Origin: Welwitschia mirabilis
Taxonomy: Eukaryota; Gnetophyta; Gnetopsida; Welwitschiales
DNA length: 32,283 bases
Reading direction: 5' to 3'
NCBI GenBank assembly: GCA_051453625.1
Contig: JBOZIK010000001.1
Location: forward strand, 96,533,055 to 96,565,337
Made by a program: the position numbers and the translations under genes. Below, one piece after another: positions 20,310 through 30,950 of this stretch. Below the pieces are notes generated by a model. That model had not been told where the DNA came from and made no database searches. It saw only the letters and a program-made list of their open reading frames with translations. Numbering within the stretch: position 1 is the first letter of the stretch; every line of letters starts with the position of its first letter.

Positions 20310-20578
20310 CCTATGCCACAAACCATAACTTTGGCTTTTATAAGTTTTACTTTAGACTTATTAAAAAATTTATGCAATATATGTAGCATATGTTGTAAAT
20401 GGTGCTTTGTTTTCAAAACGAATGCAACATCATCCATGGAGAATAAGAGATTCATAGGATAGTTTCCTACTCATATGGCATGGTTAAGGGGAATTTCATT
20501 TATCCAAGCCTCTAATTTATCAGTAAAAATTATAATAGATATGTGAGAGAGAGGAATTCTTTGCTTAACATCAATAAG
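20310..20578 (-). pseudogene. LINE reverse transcriptase fragment
   Basis: The minus strand reads DVKQ-x-x-PLS (from 20571), IFTDKLEAWINE, a stop, then LLFSMDDVAFVLKTKHHLQH and KVKLIKAKVMVCG near 20312. These are the GVKQGCPLSPTLF, LLF-A-DDV and K-x-x-K-TK-M-V blocks of plant LINE reverse transcriptases, in order and at normal spacing. At least one stop lies between blocks. It has no endonuclease, and neither end of the element can be set. Confidence 0.8.
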
Positions 20579-21617
20579 TAAAAGTAACAAAAGTTAATGT
20601 TCAAGTAGCTTACCTTAATGTCAAATACTTTGGAGTGGTTAAGGATAAAGCAATGTTAAAAGATGCATGAATGTATTACATTGTGGTTTTCGGAACATTG
20701 ATGATTGTATAGCATAAAAAGTGGTTACTTTAAATAGTAACAAGTTATTTTTTAATATTATTGATACTTTTGGTTTTATAGACACATGAAAAATAATAAA
20801 TTCTTCAATTTTTCAAGTTCTAGCCTTATTTAAAATAATACATGTAAATAATAGAGAGGAGACAAGATATAAACCTTTTAAAGGCATTGCATGTTTAATC
20901 AGGAAAAGAATCAAAAGGTATGTAAAAATTAAAATGGTTAATAGTCATAAGAAATTCATATAGTTGAAAATATCTCACCAATTATGAGATATTTATTCAT
21001 CCTTTTGTTATTTCACTACTTGCGATGATACTTGATATTAAATACCAAGTTTACCTAGAGATCATATTCTTTAATACTTAACTTCCACTAGAGCAGATTT
21101 CTCTCAGAAAGAAAAGGTACTTGTGTGGTGTTTTTATGTGGGAATTCTAACGTTAGAGTAAAAGAGTAGCAAGCAAACATGTTATAGTGGAATTATAATA
21201 TAAGATGATTAGAAAAAATTTCTAATACTTAATGAACTTAGCCATCTAAAAATTGCATTATGAATAAGATGGAACAAACAATTCTTGGCTTTATGCCAAG
21301 GATTCAAACTTCTAATTATTAATGGAACGACTTGTTTATTTAAGTTCAAAGCTTACACATCTAAAAAACATTAAAGAAATCTTTCATTGATCTTCTTCTG
21401 GCCACTTCTTGAAGTATACAACATTTTTACAATTTTAAAGTGGATGATGATTTGCCTAAATTCCTATACCATCCTTTAGAGTTTAATATTTAGACAAAGT
21501 TATAGCAATAGATAAAGGCTACAACAAAAATTCTCTAAAGAAGTACACTAAAGTTGAAAGACAAATTCATAAACAGTGGGAGCCAAAACTATAATACAAA
21601 CATCTTAACTTAGTGGT
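20579..21617. other. degenerate sequence, possibly the remaining LINE
   Basis: This would hold the upstream part of the minus-strand LINE, but I cannot read conserved blocks in it. No other feature is supported. Confidence 0.35.
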
Positions 21618-21999
21618 TGTCACGTCCAGATTTTTAAAGTCCAAAGATTTAGATTAGAAATTTAAGTAAAATAAATTGTGTTGTTATAGAGTCTTCAAGC
21701 TAGTTAAATTATTGCATATATTTAATTCCTAACTTTCATTGGTGTAATTTTAGTATGGAAATTTTGTGCTATAATACCTTACATTTTGTAGTAGTCATAA
21801 ATTTGCCCTTGTGAAAAACTCTTATGATTTAATTATGATTTTTGTGATTAAAATTTTGCTATTACACTTTTATCTAGAGAATAGTTTAAATATGGTTTTG
21901 AAAATTTTGCGTTATTGTAAAAATTTCATGAGGAGCATTCTTATTTATTTTTTAAGATATAAATGCAGCCAGTGGCCTGGCAAGAAATGGAATAAGGGT

Positions 22000-22138
22000 G
22001 GTTATCAAATCTTTACCAACTTTCGCCACCTCGACCATCCCCCTTTATGATGTTTTGTCTTCATATATAAAGAATTTTTACCAACTTTTGCCACCTTGAC
22101 CATCCTCTTTAAAATGTTTTAAGTCTTCATAGTCATGT
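22000..22138. repeat. 65-bp tandem duplication
   Basis: taccaactttcgccacctcgaccatcc starts at 22014 (written as two adjoining blocks taccaactttcgccacc and tcgaccatcc) and recurs at 22079 with cgcc changed to tgcc and tcgacc changed to ttgacc. Both differences are CpG transitions. Confidence 0.85.
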
Positions 22139-22299
22139 GACCCTTTGCATTCCACCAAACCTCAGTTATAAATAGGATTCTCCTTCTTGTTTCTCCTCAC
22201 TTTTATTTTTAGAGAAGCCTGCACTACTGAACTTTGGAACTTGAATGAACCTTCGAACCTTCGAGTCTTTAAAATTTTTGGAGTTTTGAAACTTTAATT

Positions 22300-22515
22300 T
22301 AATTCAGGTATGGTCATGATCTTCATTATTTTCTTGTATGGTTTTATGATATTTCGTCTTATTCTTGTATGGTTTTTGGTTCTTCAAATTCTTTCTTGTA
22401 TGACTTATGTTCTTCGATTCCTTTCTTATATGATTTTTGGTTCTTCAAATCCTTTCTTGTATGGTTTATGATTCTTACATTATTTTCTTGAATGGTTTAT
22501 GAGCTTCTACCTATT
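22300..22515. repeat. 31-bp tandem array, about seven copies
   Basis: The core ttcttgtatgg begins at 22331, 22362, 22393, 22423, 22454 and 22485, a period of 30-31 bases. A weaker first unit starts near 22300. The unit reads approximately ttcttgtatggtttntg with nttcttcaaattc. The array lies just downstream of the LTR TATA box. Confidence 0.9.
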
Positions 22516-23436
22516 TCTTACATCTCATACATGTTTCATGAATTGTTCCTGCTATCTTATTTGTTCATGAAAGTCTTTCTTACTCACATAATATCTTGGT
22601 TGTGAATTCAATTCTATGCTTTAAACTTATTAAGTAACCAATTATGCGGCCCCAAGGGCGAGGCCACCTAAGGAACTCCCATTATTCATGGAAGTGAGCT
22701 GTTAAAGTGATCAGGGTAATGTTTGTGACCTGTCTAGTTGTGTGTGAGATGCAGCTTCAGAGTTTTATCCCATCTGAAGGGTTTCTATTGGCCATAGGAA
22801 TGAACCTCTAGACAAATGGGTATTTTCAAAACCTTTCTAACAGAGCATTCTATCATTGTATATTCTTGGATTTTTGAGACTTTCAAATGTATATCTGGAT
22901 TATTGTATCTTGTATGAGGTAATGGTCACATTCGATTTTTTTGAGAATCCCTTCTTAAGCTTTAAAGACCCCTCACCTAAAGCCTTGTCATGGACCATAT
23001 TGGGAACTGTGAAGGTTATAGTTCTCACACAATACTATTTATGTTAAACAGGTGTTTGAGTGGAGCATAGAAAAAGCTGATTTGTCCTGCCAAGGAGGGT
23101 GTTTTGAAAATTTTGATTTTCTATCTTGTGCTTGAGAAAGTGTTAGAATTTAATGATTTGTTCATCATTGTATCATGTAATCTATTGCCTCTTATGGTTG
23201 ACTTTTGAGATATAATGTCAATATGGTACTTGTGTTTTTTCTAGAAATAAAGTAGTATTTATTTTCTTGTGTATTTAAACATTGAGTGAGTTATTTATCT
23301 TCTTTGCCTTTAAAAGTTACTTAAGAATGTATTATTGTCACGCATATAGATTCATTTAAGAATAATTGGCTCAAATGTTTAATAAAGTCATAGGTGAAAG
23401 TTTAAGTTTTTAAGTGTGAAATTTTGGGTTATTACA

Positions 23437-23949
23437 CTAGTATTAGATAAAGCAAAAAATATAATGAGGATTTAGATACCAAGGGATCAAAAACAATGGT
23501 TTTATGAAGAATGAAAAATGGTTATACTACTAAAATAGTTACCAAACTATAGTAAAATTGTTAGGATGATGAAGACATATAAAATATTGAATAAAAATAA
23601 AATGAGTGTTCACTAGGGGATAACATGAATAGTTTATGCACATGATGAAAAAGGAGCTTAGAATTTTTTAGAAAATTTTTTATAATACAAGATTAATAGA
23701 ATTTAGTTTTTCCCTTATATGTATTTAAAAATTCTTTAGGAGATTATTCAATTAGAAAGAAGGTGATTCATGTAGAACTCTAATTAATAATCACATCTAG
23801 ATAATACTATAAGATGTTAAATGGAGAACTAAAAGGCTCACAAGTGGACAAGTAACAAACATAGATGAGTCATATGAAAAATGTCTAAAATGGAGAGGAA
23901 ATAGTACATGGAATGTTGTTTGGAAAAACTTATTGGATGTATTCAAGAA
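23437..23949 (+). other. probable degenerate upstream part of the LINE
   Basis: It sits between the solo LTR and the readable RT. Its translation is broken and only suggestive; no endonuclease motif is certain. Confidence 0.3.
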
Positions 23950-25500
23950 GGTTTAGACAAAAGGTGATAAACTAGTAAGGGAATCAATAGAAGTAACTTG
24001 AATAACTATAAAATTATTATGGTTAGTGATCATTTTGCTAAATTTCTAAATACTATATTAGAAAGAAGGCTTGGGTAGTGGATAGAGAAACATGTAGTCA
24101 TAGCTCTATCACAGACAAGAGTTTAACACAACCAATTCATTATGGATTATTTAGTTACTCTTAAACATTGTATTAACAATGCTACATGTCCTAATAAGAA
24201 GGTATTTACTTTCTTTGAATACATATTTAAAGATTATGATTCTATCCTTAGCAATAAATTATGGTAATGATTAGGTAATTTAGGTACCCCTTCTAAATTA
24301 GTTATAACAATTCATAACATGTATGAATAAGTTATTATTAAGTTAAAGGAAAATGATACAAAGAATTCCTTTTCTCTCCAAAGCCACATTGGAGTTAAAC
24401 AATGATTCCAAGTTTCACCCAAATTGTTTGGAATTTCCATTGATGTACTGAATGATTGATTGAAAAGAATGAAGAAAGAAGATTTGATTCTAATAAGTAA
24501 TATTTTCATTAATATCCTCCTCTTTGCAGAAGATGTAGCTCTTATTTCTACATTAATTACAAGTATGCAACATATGTTATATAAGTCAGATGAATTTTGC
24601 ACATTTATAAAATGAAAATTAATGGTAATAAAACTAAAATTATGTGTTGTCACATTAGGAGATCAGAAAATGACTTTAATATTTATGCCAAGTTGGTGGA
24701 ATTCATTGCTAATCAATATAGGTCTCTAATATTTCCAAAATTATAAATGGAATAAATGTTTTTAAAAAGAACTATAAGACGAACAAAGGCATTGTATGCA
24801 CTTAAAAGTAAATGTACAAAGCTACTAATTTGGTCTTAACAAGTTAAGAAGCAACTATTTTAAACTATTAATAATGTGATTGTACTTTATGACCATTTAG
24901 CATGGGAATCAAGTTTCTCAAATAAATGGTGAAAATAAATACAAATGACTAAAAAAAAGGTAGAATTCTAGAATAAAACCCAAACCTCATATGACATATT
25001 GCTACTTGATCGTAATATACTTCCACTAAAGCTGGAAACCATTTTCCAATATCATTTCATATGTTTAAGAGTCTAGAGGCATGACAAAGATGAAGTTCTC
25101 AAAAGTAGTATTAGAGGTTATGAAAGAAAAAAATGATTTTAAAAAAAAAATGAAATATTTATTTAATCGACATGTAATGTGGAATCAAATGCATTTGATA
25201 ATGCTTAAACATAAATTGGTTTAAAAATTTCCATTTAGCATAAAGCAAAAAAATAAAATATATTTAAAATGAATTAGAAGGGGACACATTAATCTTGATT
25301 TTAAATGTCACAATTCCAATCAAAATTCATGAATTATTTTATAGAATCAGGTTAATCCCTTATTGTCTTAGGATTAAAACCAGTAAATGGTTTGATATTC
25401 CTAAATAATCTCACACCTATAGACTATGCTTGATAGATCCTCTTGAAGTTGAAAAACATTCCTTATTAAATGTCCTTTAAAAATATTTATATGATAAAAA
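23950..25500 (+). pseudogene. LINE ORF2 remnant (RT and C-terminal region)
   Basis: Conserved blocks occur in order across shifting frames: FLNTILERRL (near 24040), LKHCINN and KVFTFFEYIFKDYDS (24160-24250), IGVKQ (24388-24402), LLFAEDVALIS (24517-24549), KMKINGNKTKIM (about 24610-24645), and a C-terminal LRIKTSKWFDIP (25358-25393) followed by EVEKHSLLN (about 25445-25471), which corresponds to the ETGRW...E-H-x-L-x-x-C-P region of plant LINEs. The RT catalytic DD reads ED. Several stops and frameshifts mean the copy is dead. It belongs to the same broad clade as the fragment at 20310-20578 but runs the other way. Confidence 0.85.
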
Positions 25501-25805
25501 CAAGTGTACATACTTCTAGTTTGTATGATCTCTTTCAATTGCTTGTAAAAATTTAGGATATTTTATTAAATCCATGTTTAGACCATTTGAAATATACTTA
25601 GCTTTTATTTAATACACCCCTTGGGTCTTCTTTAGGAGCTACTAAAATGCTAGTTTCAAGTTCTTCTTGAAAACTATGAAATATCAAATTGTTTCCAGAA
25701 ATATTAACTATAAGCTTAATAAATTCCTCTTTATATAGATGGAACTATAAGTTATTATTACTTAATCTAAACATATTATTAAATAAGCTAATGGAATTAT
25801 ATCCT

Positions 25806-25990
25806 AAGATGTGAGCAACTCATCCTCCATTTAGAAGGTCTTAGGTTCAAACATTTGAACGTCCCAGTTGGCATGCTATGAGGCCTTACACGTAATTAAA
25901 TTTTTTACTTGGATGACCGTGACGGTTTATAAAGGATAACTACATAATTTAAATGCTCGCTAGATGTATGAAAATGTTATTTTCCTAGAA
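25806..25990 (+). mobile_element. possible tRNA-derived SINE-like sequence
   Basis: gatgtgagcaactcatcctc (25808-25827) followed about 20 bases later by ggtcttaggttcaaacattt resembles the A-box/B-box layout of a tRNA-derived SINE head (B box GGTTCAAAC). It lies right after the LINE remnant. No poly(A) tail or target duplication was established. Confidence 0.3.
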
Positions 25991-27358
25991 AAATATAAAA
26001 CAAGATAATCTGAGTTAGAATGTATATAGATAATTATCTGTTACTATTATTTTCCTAATATGTATGTATGATTATCTTGATTGTAACTCTAGATTAGTAG
26101 ATACACATTGAAAAAAAATAGAGAAAGTTACACAATAACATTTATTAAGGTAAAACACCAATCTTAGTATGAAGTTATTCTTTTTGAAGCTGAATTGATA
26201 CCTCATAGGTAAAAGCTAGATATTAATTTACAGATTATGTTTATGATCTATTAACATACATTGTTAATAAATTTTCTACTAAAGTATTTTATAGAACTCA
26301 AGAAAAAATTTGGTATTATTGGAAAAATATTTTGCTTTAAAAATGAAACATTCAATAACAATTTTTTTATTTTGATTTTAAATATCCTTGAATAATTATA
26401 AAATGAATAATACTTTAAAGAATTTGAGAAAACATAAAAAAAAAGTAATAGTTTCATTTAAAATAACATTAGAGGATGAATTTATACAAAGTAATATTAC
26501 TTAAATGATATTATTCATCTTTGACTAGGGATTTACATTAGTAGGGCAAGAATGAGATATTATTATTTTATGATTGAAATAGGTAGATGGTCTTAATTTA
26601 TTCAATAATTATTTTAGGATTGAAATAGGTAGATGGTATTAATTCCTTGAAGAAGATTAACTGCTGAGTGACCAACTTAGCCATATTTGATAATGGGTTT
26701 GAGTGTGCTTTTAGGAACTGTTAATAGGTTTAATAATTAAATTAACACTTTTTGATGTAAAAAACTAAAGAAAAAGAATCAAGCATAATCTAGATTAAAA
26801 ATGAGAAATTTTAAAAGATTTTAGAAGTTCGTCCACACAATTATTCAGATAAGGGAAGGTGATAATGACCTATCACTAGATTTCACCTACCACTAGATGC
26901 TACCTATCATCAAATTTCATATTCCAATAATCACAAGTAATAGTAACCAAGAAATAATAAATTTTGTTTGTTACTTAAATTGTAACATAACCATCCCTTA
27001 TTGGTTAGCAATTATAACTAAGTATTTGAACCTATATAGTCCCCTTTAGGCATCCCATTTCCTCATGCTTCTTAGCAACAAAATTGCTTTTGAAATTAGA
27101 AAATTTTAGGGCAAGGGATTCATCCAATTGTGAGAAGAGCTATCATTTGTGTTGGGCTGAGTAAACTCCATTAAGAGGCTATTACTTGGAAGTGGATGTA
27201 TGAAAGTATATTTTGATTAATGAAGCATGATTTCTTTCTCTCAATTATATCTCAATTTCTCTTCCTTATATCTTATGTTAATGTTAATTTAATACTAAAA
27301 TAGATTAATATTAATATAGGTAGGAGGGTCAACTTGAATGATAACAAGTTGGTAAGAT
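25991..27358. other. A+T-rich region, no gene recognised
   Basis: Holds a minor 46-bp duplication (gattgaaataggtagatggt at 26572 and 26618) and a short run of ctatcactagat-type repeats (26868-26925). The stretch 26980-27200 has a weak LTR-like look but no ends. Confidence 0.4.
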
Positions 27359-27732
27359 TGATTAAGTTGATTGCATCTAGGTTACTTTCATTACCACGGA
27401 ATTGCATTTTCTATTTCTATTACATGCCATTCCTATTATCATTTGCATTGTCAATTTTATTTACTTAAAAATATTAAAAATAATTTTATTCTCTTNNNNN
27501 NNNNNNNNNNNNNNNNNNNNNNNNNNNNNNNNNNNNNNNNNNNNNNNNNNNNNNNNNNNNNNNNNNNNNNNNNNNNNNNNNNNNNNNNNNNNNNNTGATT
27601 AAGTTGATTGCATCTAGGTCACTTTCATTACCACGGAATTGCATTTTCTATTTCTATTACATGCCATCCCTATTATCATTTACATTGTCAATTTTATTTA
27701 CTTAAAAATATTAAAAATAATTTTATTCTCTT
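27359..27732. repeat. 137-bp direct repeat flanking a 100-N gap
   Basis: 27359-27495 and 27596-27732 are equal in length and match except at a few bases. The gap at 27496-27595 lies exactly between them. Confidence 0.95.
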
Positions 27733-27850
27733 TTGAATAAATTAATCTTTCTAACACTTTGATTACTTCATCAATTTATGACATTCAACTTGCACCCTAT
27801 ACTAGTATGTGTCATATGTAAAGATTATAGGTTTAATTAATAAATGAAGA

Positions 27851-27922
27851 NNNNNNNNNNNNNNNNNNNNNNNNNNNNNNNNNNNNNNNNNNNNNNNNNN
27901 NNNNNNNNNNNNNNNNNNNNNN
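27851..27922. other. assembly gap (72 N)
   Basis: Hides the presumed first base(s) of the copia LTR that follows. Confidence 0.99.
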
Positions 27923-28062
27923 GATGTTAAATTAATATGATCTTTGTAGAATGAAAAATGATTTTACAAGTGTAATAAACTGCCGGATCTATATCCAAAA
28001 GATAGCAAGATTTGGACATGTTCTGATTAAAGTAACTTGAGTTTCTGTCCAAGTACTTAATG

Positions 28063-28343
28063 TGGGAGCCGACAAAACTTGGAAATACTCATTTTGGGCT
28101 ATTTCATATGGGATCGCCTAGATTTTTGAGGGGTCGGCTAGACTTGGAGATGCATTTTTCAAGCTTTCCCATATGTACTATGTCCTATGGAGTCGACCGA
28201 ACTTATGTGGGGTCAATCAAACCAGAAGGAAAGTGGTCGGTTAGATTTTAGATGGGGTCGATTAAACCTGTGATCTTAAGAGCTAGTATTCCTAAACTGA
28301 AAGGCAAGGGGTCAACCAGATGTTTCAAGGAGTCGACCAGACA
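28063..28343. repeat. irregular array of about nine GGGTCGACC-AGACT motifs
   Basis: Variants such as ggggtcggctagactt, ggagtcgaccgaactt, ggggtcgattaaacc, ggggtcaaccagatg and ggagtcgaccagac recur at irregular spacing within the LTR. Each keeps a GTCGAC-like palindromic core in a different state of decay. Confidence 0.75.
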
Positions 28344-28690
28344 GCGTGGAAGCAGAAATTTTAAAGTGATTTTCTAACCATTACTTCACCAAATCTATTT
28401 GATGCAAATGTCAGATTGCTTCTTAACCATCTAAATGGTTATATTTTGGGAAATTTATAAATAAGAGGCAATACTAAAAAACCCTAAAGCTTAACATTAG
28501 AATGCATTTTTTTAAAAAAAGGTTACAATCTTGATCTGAAGGGCTTATGTTTGTACTATCATTCTTCTCTCTCTCAGCACTTAACTTTGTATCAATTCTG
28601 AGCAATAAGGCTCCATTGTTAGTTCTTTCACTTGAGTGATCTAGAGCATAGAGGCTTTATTCTCTCACTCACCATTATGCATTTTCTAAA

Positions 28691-28830
28691 GGTTGAGACT
28701 TAGCCTACAAAAGTCCATTTAAAGAGGTTAAGACTTAGCCTGCAAAATTTCGTTTGAAGAGGTTGAGACTTAGCCTAGAAAAGTCCACTTTGTAAGGTTG
28801 AAGGTTAGCCTTAAAAACCTAGTGCAAAGT
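28691..28830. repeat. 35-bp tandem array, four copies
   Basis: ggttgagacttagcct begins at 28691, 28726, 28761 and 28796 (last copy altered), with exact 35-base spacing, in the LTR region downstream of the expected transcription start. Confidence 0.92.
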
Positions 28831-29157
28831 GATGCAACAGAAATCCAGAATAGTCTTAGTTATTGACTATCTTTCAAGAGTGGAGTAGGGTATATCCCAA
28901 ACCACTATAAATCTTGTCTTATGCATTTATTTTGATTCTGCTTTTTGATTTCATTTTGTTATATCTTTTTATGCATAGTTTTTTTTGGTGGTAATAGTTG
29001 TTTAAATTTTTCAGAAGTCTTATTCACTCCTCCTCTAGGGTTCACGATCTATCATATAGTATCAGAGCTCTAAGTTAAGCCAACTCTAAGATTTTAACCA
29101 ATTGTTGCGATGCGAATTTATGTAATCCTAAAGTCCTTTAGGTAAACCTGTAATCGA

Positions 29158-29477
29158 ATAACTTGTAGAAAAACACACGCTAGTATAGATGGGAGTTCAC
29201 CCGAATGTCATAATCCCAATAAAGGCACTAGGCTCAGAGTTAGAGAATTGATTTCCAAAGGTAGTTTNNNNNNNNNNNNNNNNNNNNNNNNNNNNNNNNN
29301 NNNNNNNNNNNNNNNNNNNNNNNNNNNNNNNNNNNNNNNNNNNNNNNNNNNNNNNNNNNNNNNNNNNATAACTTGTAAAAATACACATGCTAGTATAGAT
29401 GGGAGTTCACCCAAATGTCATAATCCCAATAAAGGCACTAGGCTCAGAGTTAGAGAATTGATTTCCAAAGGTAGTTT
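29158..29477. repeat. 110-bp direct repeat flanking a 100-N gap
   Basis: 29158-29267 and 29368-29477 have equal length and nearly identical sequence on either side of the gap at 29268-29367. Confidence 0.95.
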
Positions 29478-30164
29478 TTAGTCTTTTATCCTTTACTAGC
29501 TGAAAGTAAATAATAAAGTAAATGCAATGCAAGTGCATGGAAGTAGAAATGAAATGGATTTACTTGGTTCCTAATCCTTCTGTTATAAGGATTAGCTTCT
29601 AGCCTTTTTGTCACAAAGACTATCCTTTCCATAATTCATCTTAATCAAGAAGAGTATCTACTAATTCTTAATCAATATAAACTATTAAATCTACCAAGTA
29701 GAATATTCAATATGCAATATGAATGAAATAGAAATGTAATGCAAACCTACTACTAACTAAGGTTGACCTTAACAAAAGTTACCCTCATGATCTAAATAAA
29801 TCCAAGCTTGTCACTAACTAAGATCAACTTAAACTATAAGGAACATTCACAAAATTAAAGTGCAAAGAGTAATTGTATTAATCAAAAGAACTTTACATCC
29901 ACTTACAATAGAATAATAGCATCTCAATGGAAGAGACACAGCCTAACACCAAGGAGAACCTCTTTCTGTAGCTACTGGATGGACCTTCTACCTTCAAGCT
30001 TCTATCACAAGTATATCAAGTACCAAGATGATTTAGAAGTGAAGAAGAGAATGGTATTTATAGTTTTACAATGAACCATAACCCTAGATGTTCATTAAGG
30101 AAACCCTAATAGCCCACATGGCCTGTTTGACAATGAAATTTATTGTTGCAGTGTAAAAAAAGTT

Positions 30165-30409
30165 GTCATCCTGTATGTCGTCCACACGACAAAGGGGATG
30201 ACACCGCATTAACAACTTGGGTTGTGTGCCATGAGCTGCCGTTAGTCTCGTGGATTATCTGTGCATGTTATTGATGCTGTCATCCTGTTAGTCATCCACA
30301 CAATAGAGGGGATGACAATTGGATTACGTGTCCATGTCCTACCGTTAGTTCTATAGCCTTTTTGATGTATTGTCGTCCTGCATGTCATGGGGACGACCAA
30401 GGGCATGAC
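30165..30409. repeat. three diverged repeats, each a 38-base hairpin
   Basis: Hairpins lie at 30165-30202, 30279-30316 and 30372-30409. The first has an outer stem GTCATCC/GGATGAC and an inner stem TGTCGT/ACGACA around a CCAC loop. The second keeps the outer stem. In the third the outer arms are GTCGTCC and GGCATGAC, partly mismatched. Spacer sequence between them (ccgttagtctcgtgg, ccgttagttctatag) is also shared, so the unit is about 93-114 bases. Confidence 0.8.
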
Positions 30410-30472
30410 ACCACCAATACTTCATGTACAAGTATTGTCCAAGTGTTATCCATGTGCTGCTCCTGTGTAGTT

Positions 30473-30567
30473 NNNNNNNNNNNNNNNNNNNNNNNNNNNN
30501 NNNNNNNNNNNNNNNNNNNNNNNNNNNNNNNNNNNNNNNNNNNNNNNNNNNNNNNNNNNNNNNNNNN
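30473..30567. other. assembly gap (95 N)
   Basis: Lies inside the unassigned LTR-like region. Confidence 0.99.
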
Positions 30568-30950
30568 CTTTAGTCAATAAGCTAAGTATCAGAACATACC
30601 TGAAATACCTCTAATTATGCCAAGAATTACATGTTTTCATGATCATCATATCGTCTCTTCATAATTAGCAAAATTGCATTTAAACCTGTATAAATCTTCT
30701 GCAAAAGTACTCCAAATATACCATCAAATTCTTATAAATTGGCATCATAACATAGTCCCCTACTTAGCCTTGTCAGTCCCTGACAAAGTAGGCGATCATC
30801 TAGATTGCGAGCCAATTTGATTAAGATAATCATCAACTAAAGAAATGGAATTTTGAGTTCTATTTATCATGCAGGAAGAGATGAAAACAATTCATTAATA
30901 CAATTACTGTTGTAGCTATAAGCCTCCTACTTAAACTCATCACACTAGTT

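Larger units (their letters stand above)
21618..23436 (+). mobile_element. probable solo LTR, gypsy type, about 1.8 kb
   Basis: The start TGTCACGTCC and end GGGTTATTACA are imperfect inverted repeats of each other in the style of plant gypsy LTRs (TGTNACGNCC...GGGTNNTTACA). About 550 bases in is a TATA box (gttataaatagg, 22165-22176), followed by a pyrimidine-rich initiator stretch (ttcttgtttctcctcac) and agagaagcc. No second LTR, primer-binding site or pol adjoins it. The 5-bp flanks (gtggt, ctagt) agree at only some positions, so the ends are tentative. Confidence 0.5.
27923..29068 (+). mobile_element. copia 5' LTR plus primer-binding site
   Basis: The LTR ends ggttcacgatctatca at 29054. 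Three bases on is TAGTATCAGAGC (29057-29068), one transition from the initiator-tRNA-Met primer-binding site TGGTATCAGAGC. The preceding ctcctcctctagggttcac is the usual end of this copia LTR type. The left edge, gatgttaaattaat at 27923, would start TGATGTTAAATT if the last gap base is T. Internal coding sequence does not follow; after about 29110 the sequence changes to another repeat. Confidence 0.7.
29110..30760 (-). mobile_element. reverse-oriented LTR-like region, unassigned
   Basis: The minus strand contains a TATA-like aactataaatacc (30053-30065) followed by cattctcttcttcacttc, the promoter layout of an LTR. The general composition is like that of the LARD-like LTRs, but there is no clear alignment with them. 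Ends were not found, and a 95-N gap (30473-30567) interrupts it. Confidence 0.35.

Noticed and set aside
24312-24653. 113-codon open frame on the minus strand
   Set aside because: It is antisense to the plus-strand LINE reverse transcriptase, whose conserved blocks are clear.
25806-25880. tRNA gene
   Set aside because: Box-like sequences are present but the cloverleaf stems do not pair; at most a SINE head.
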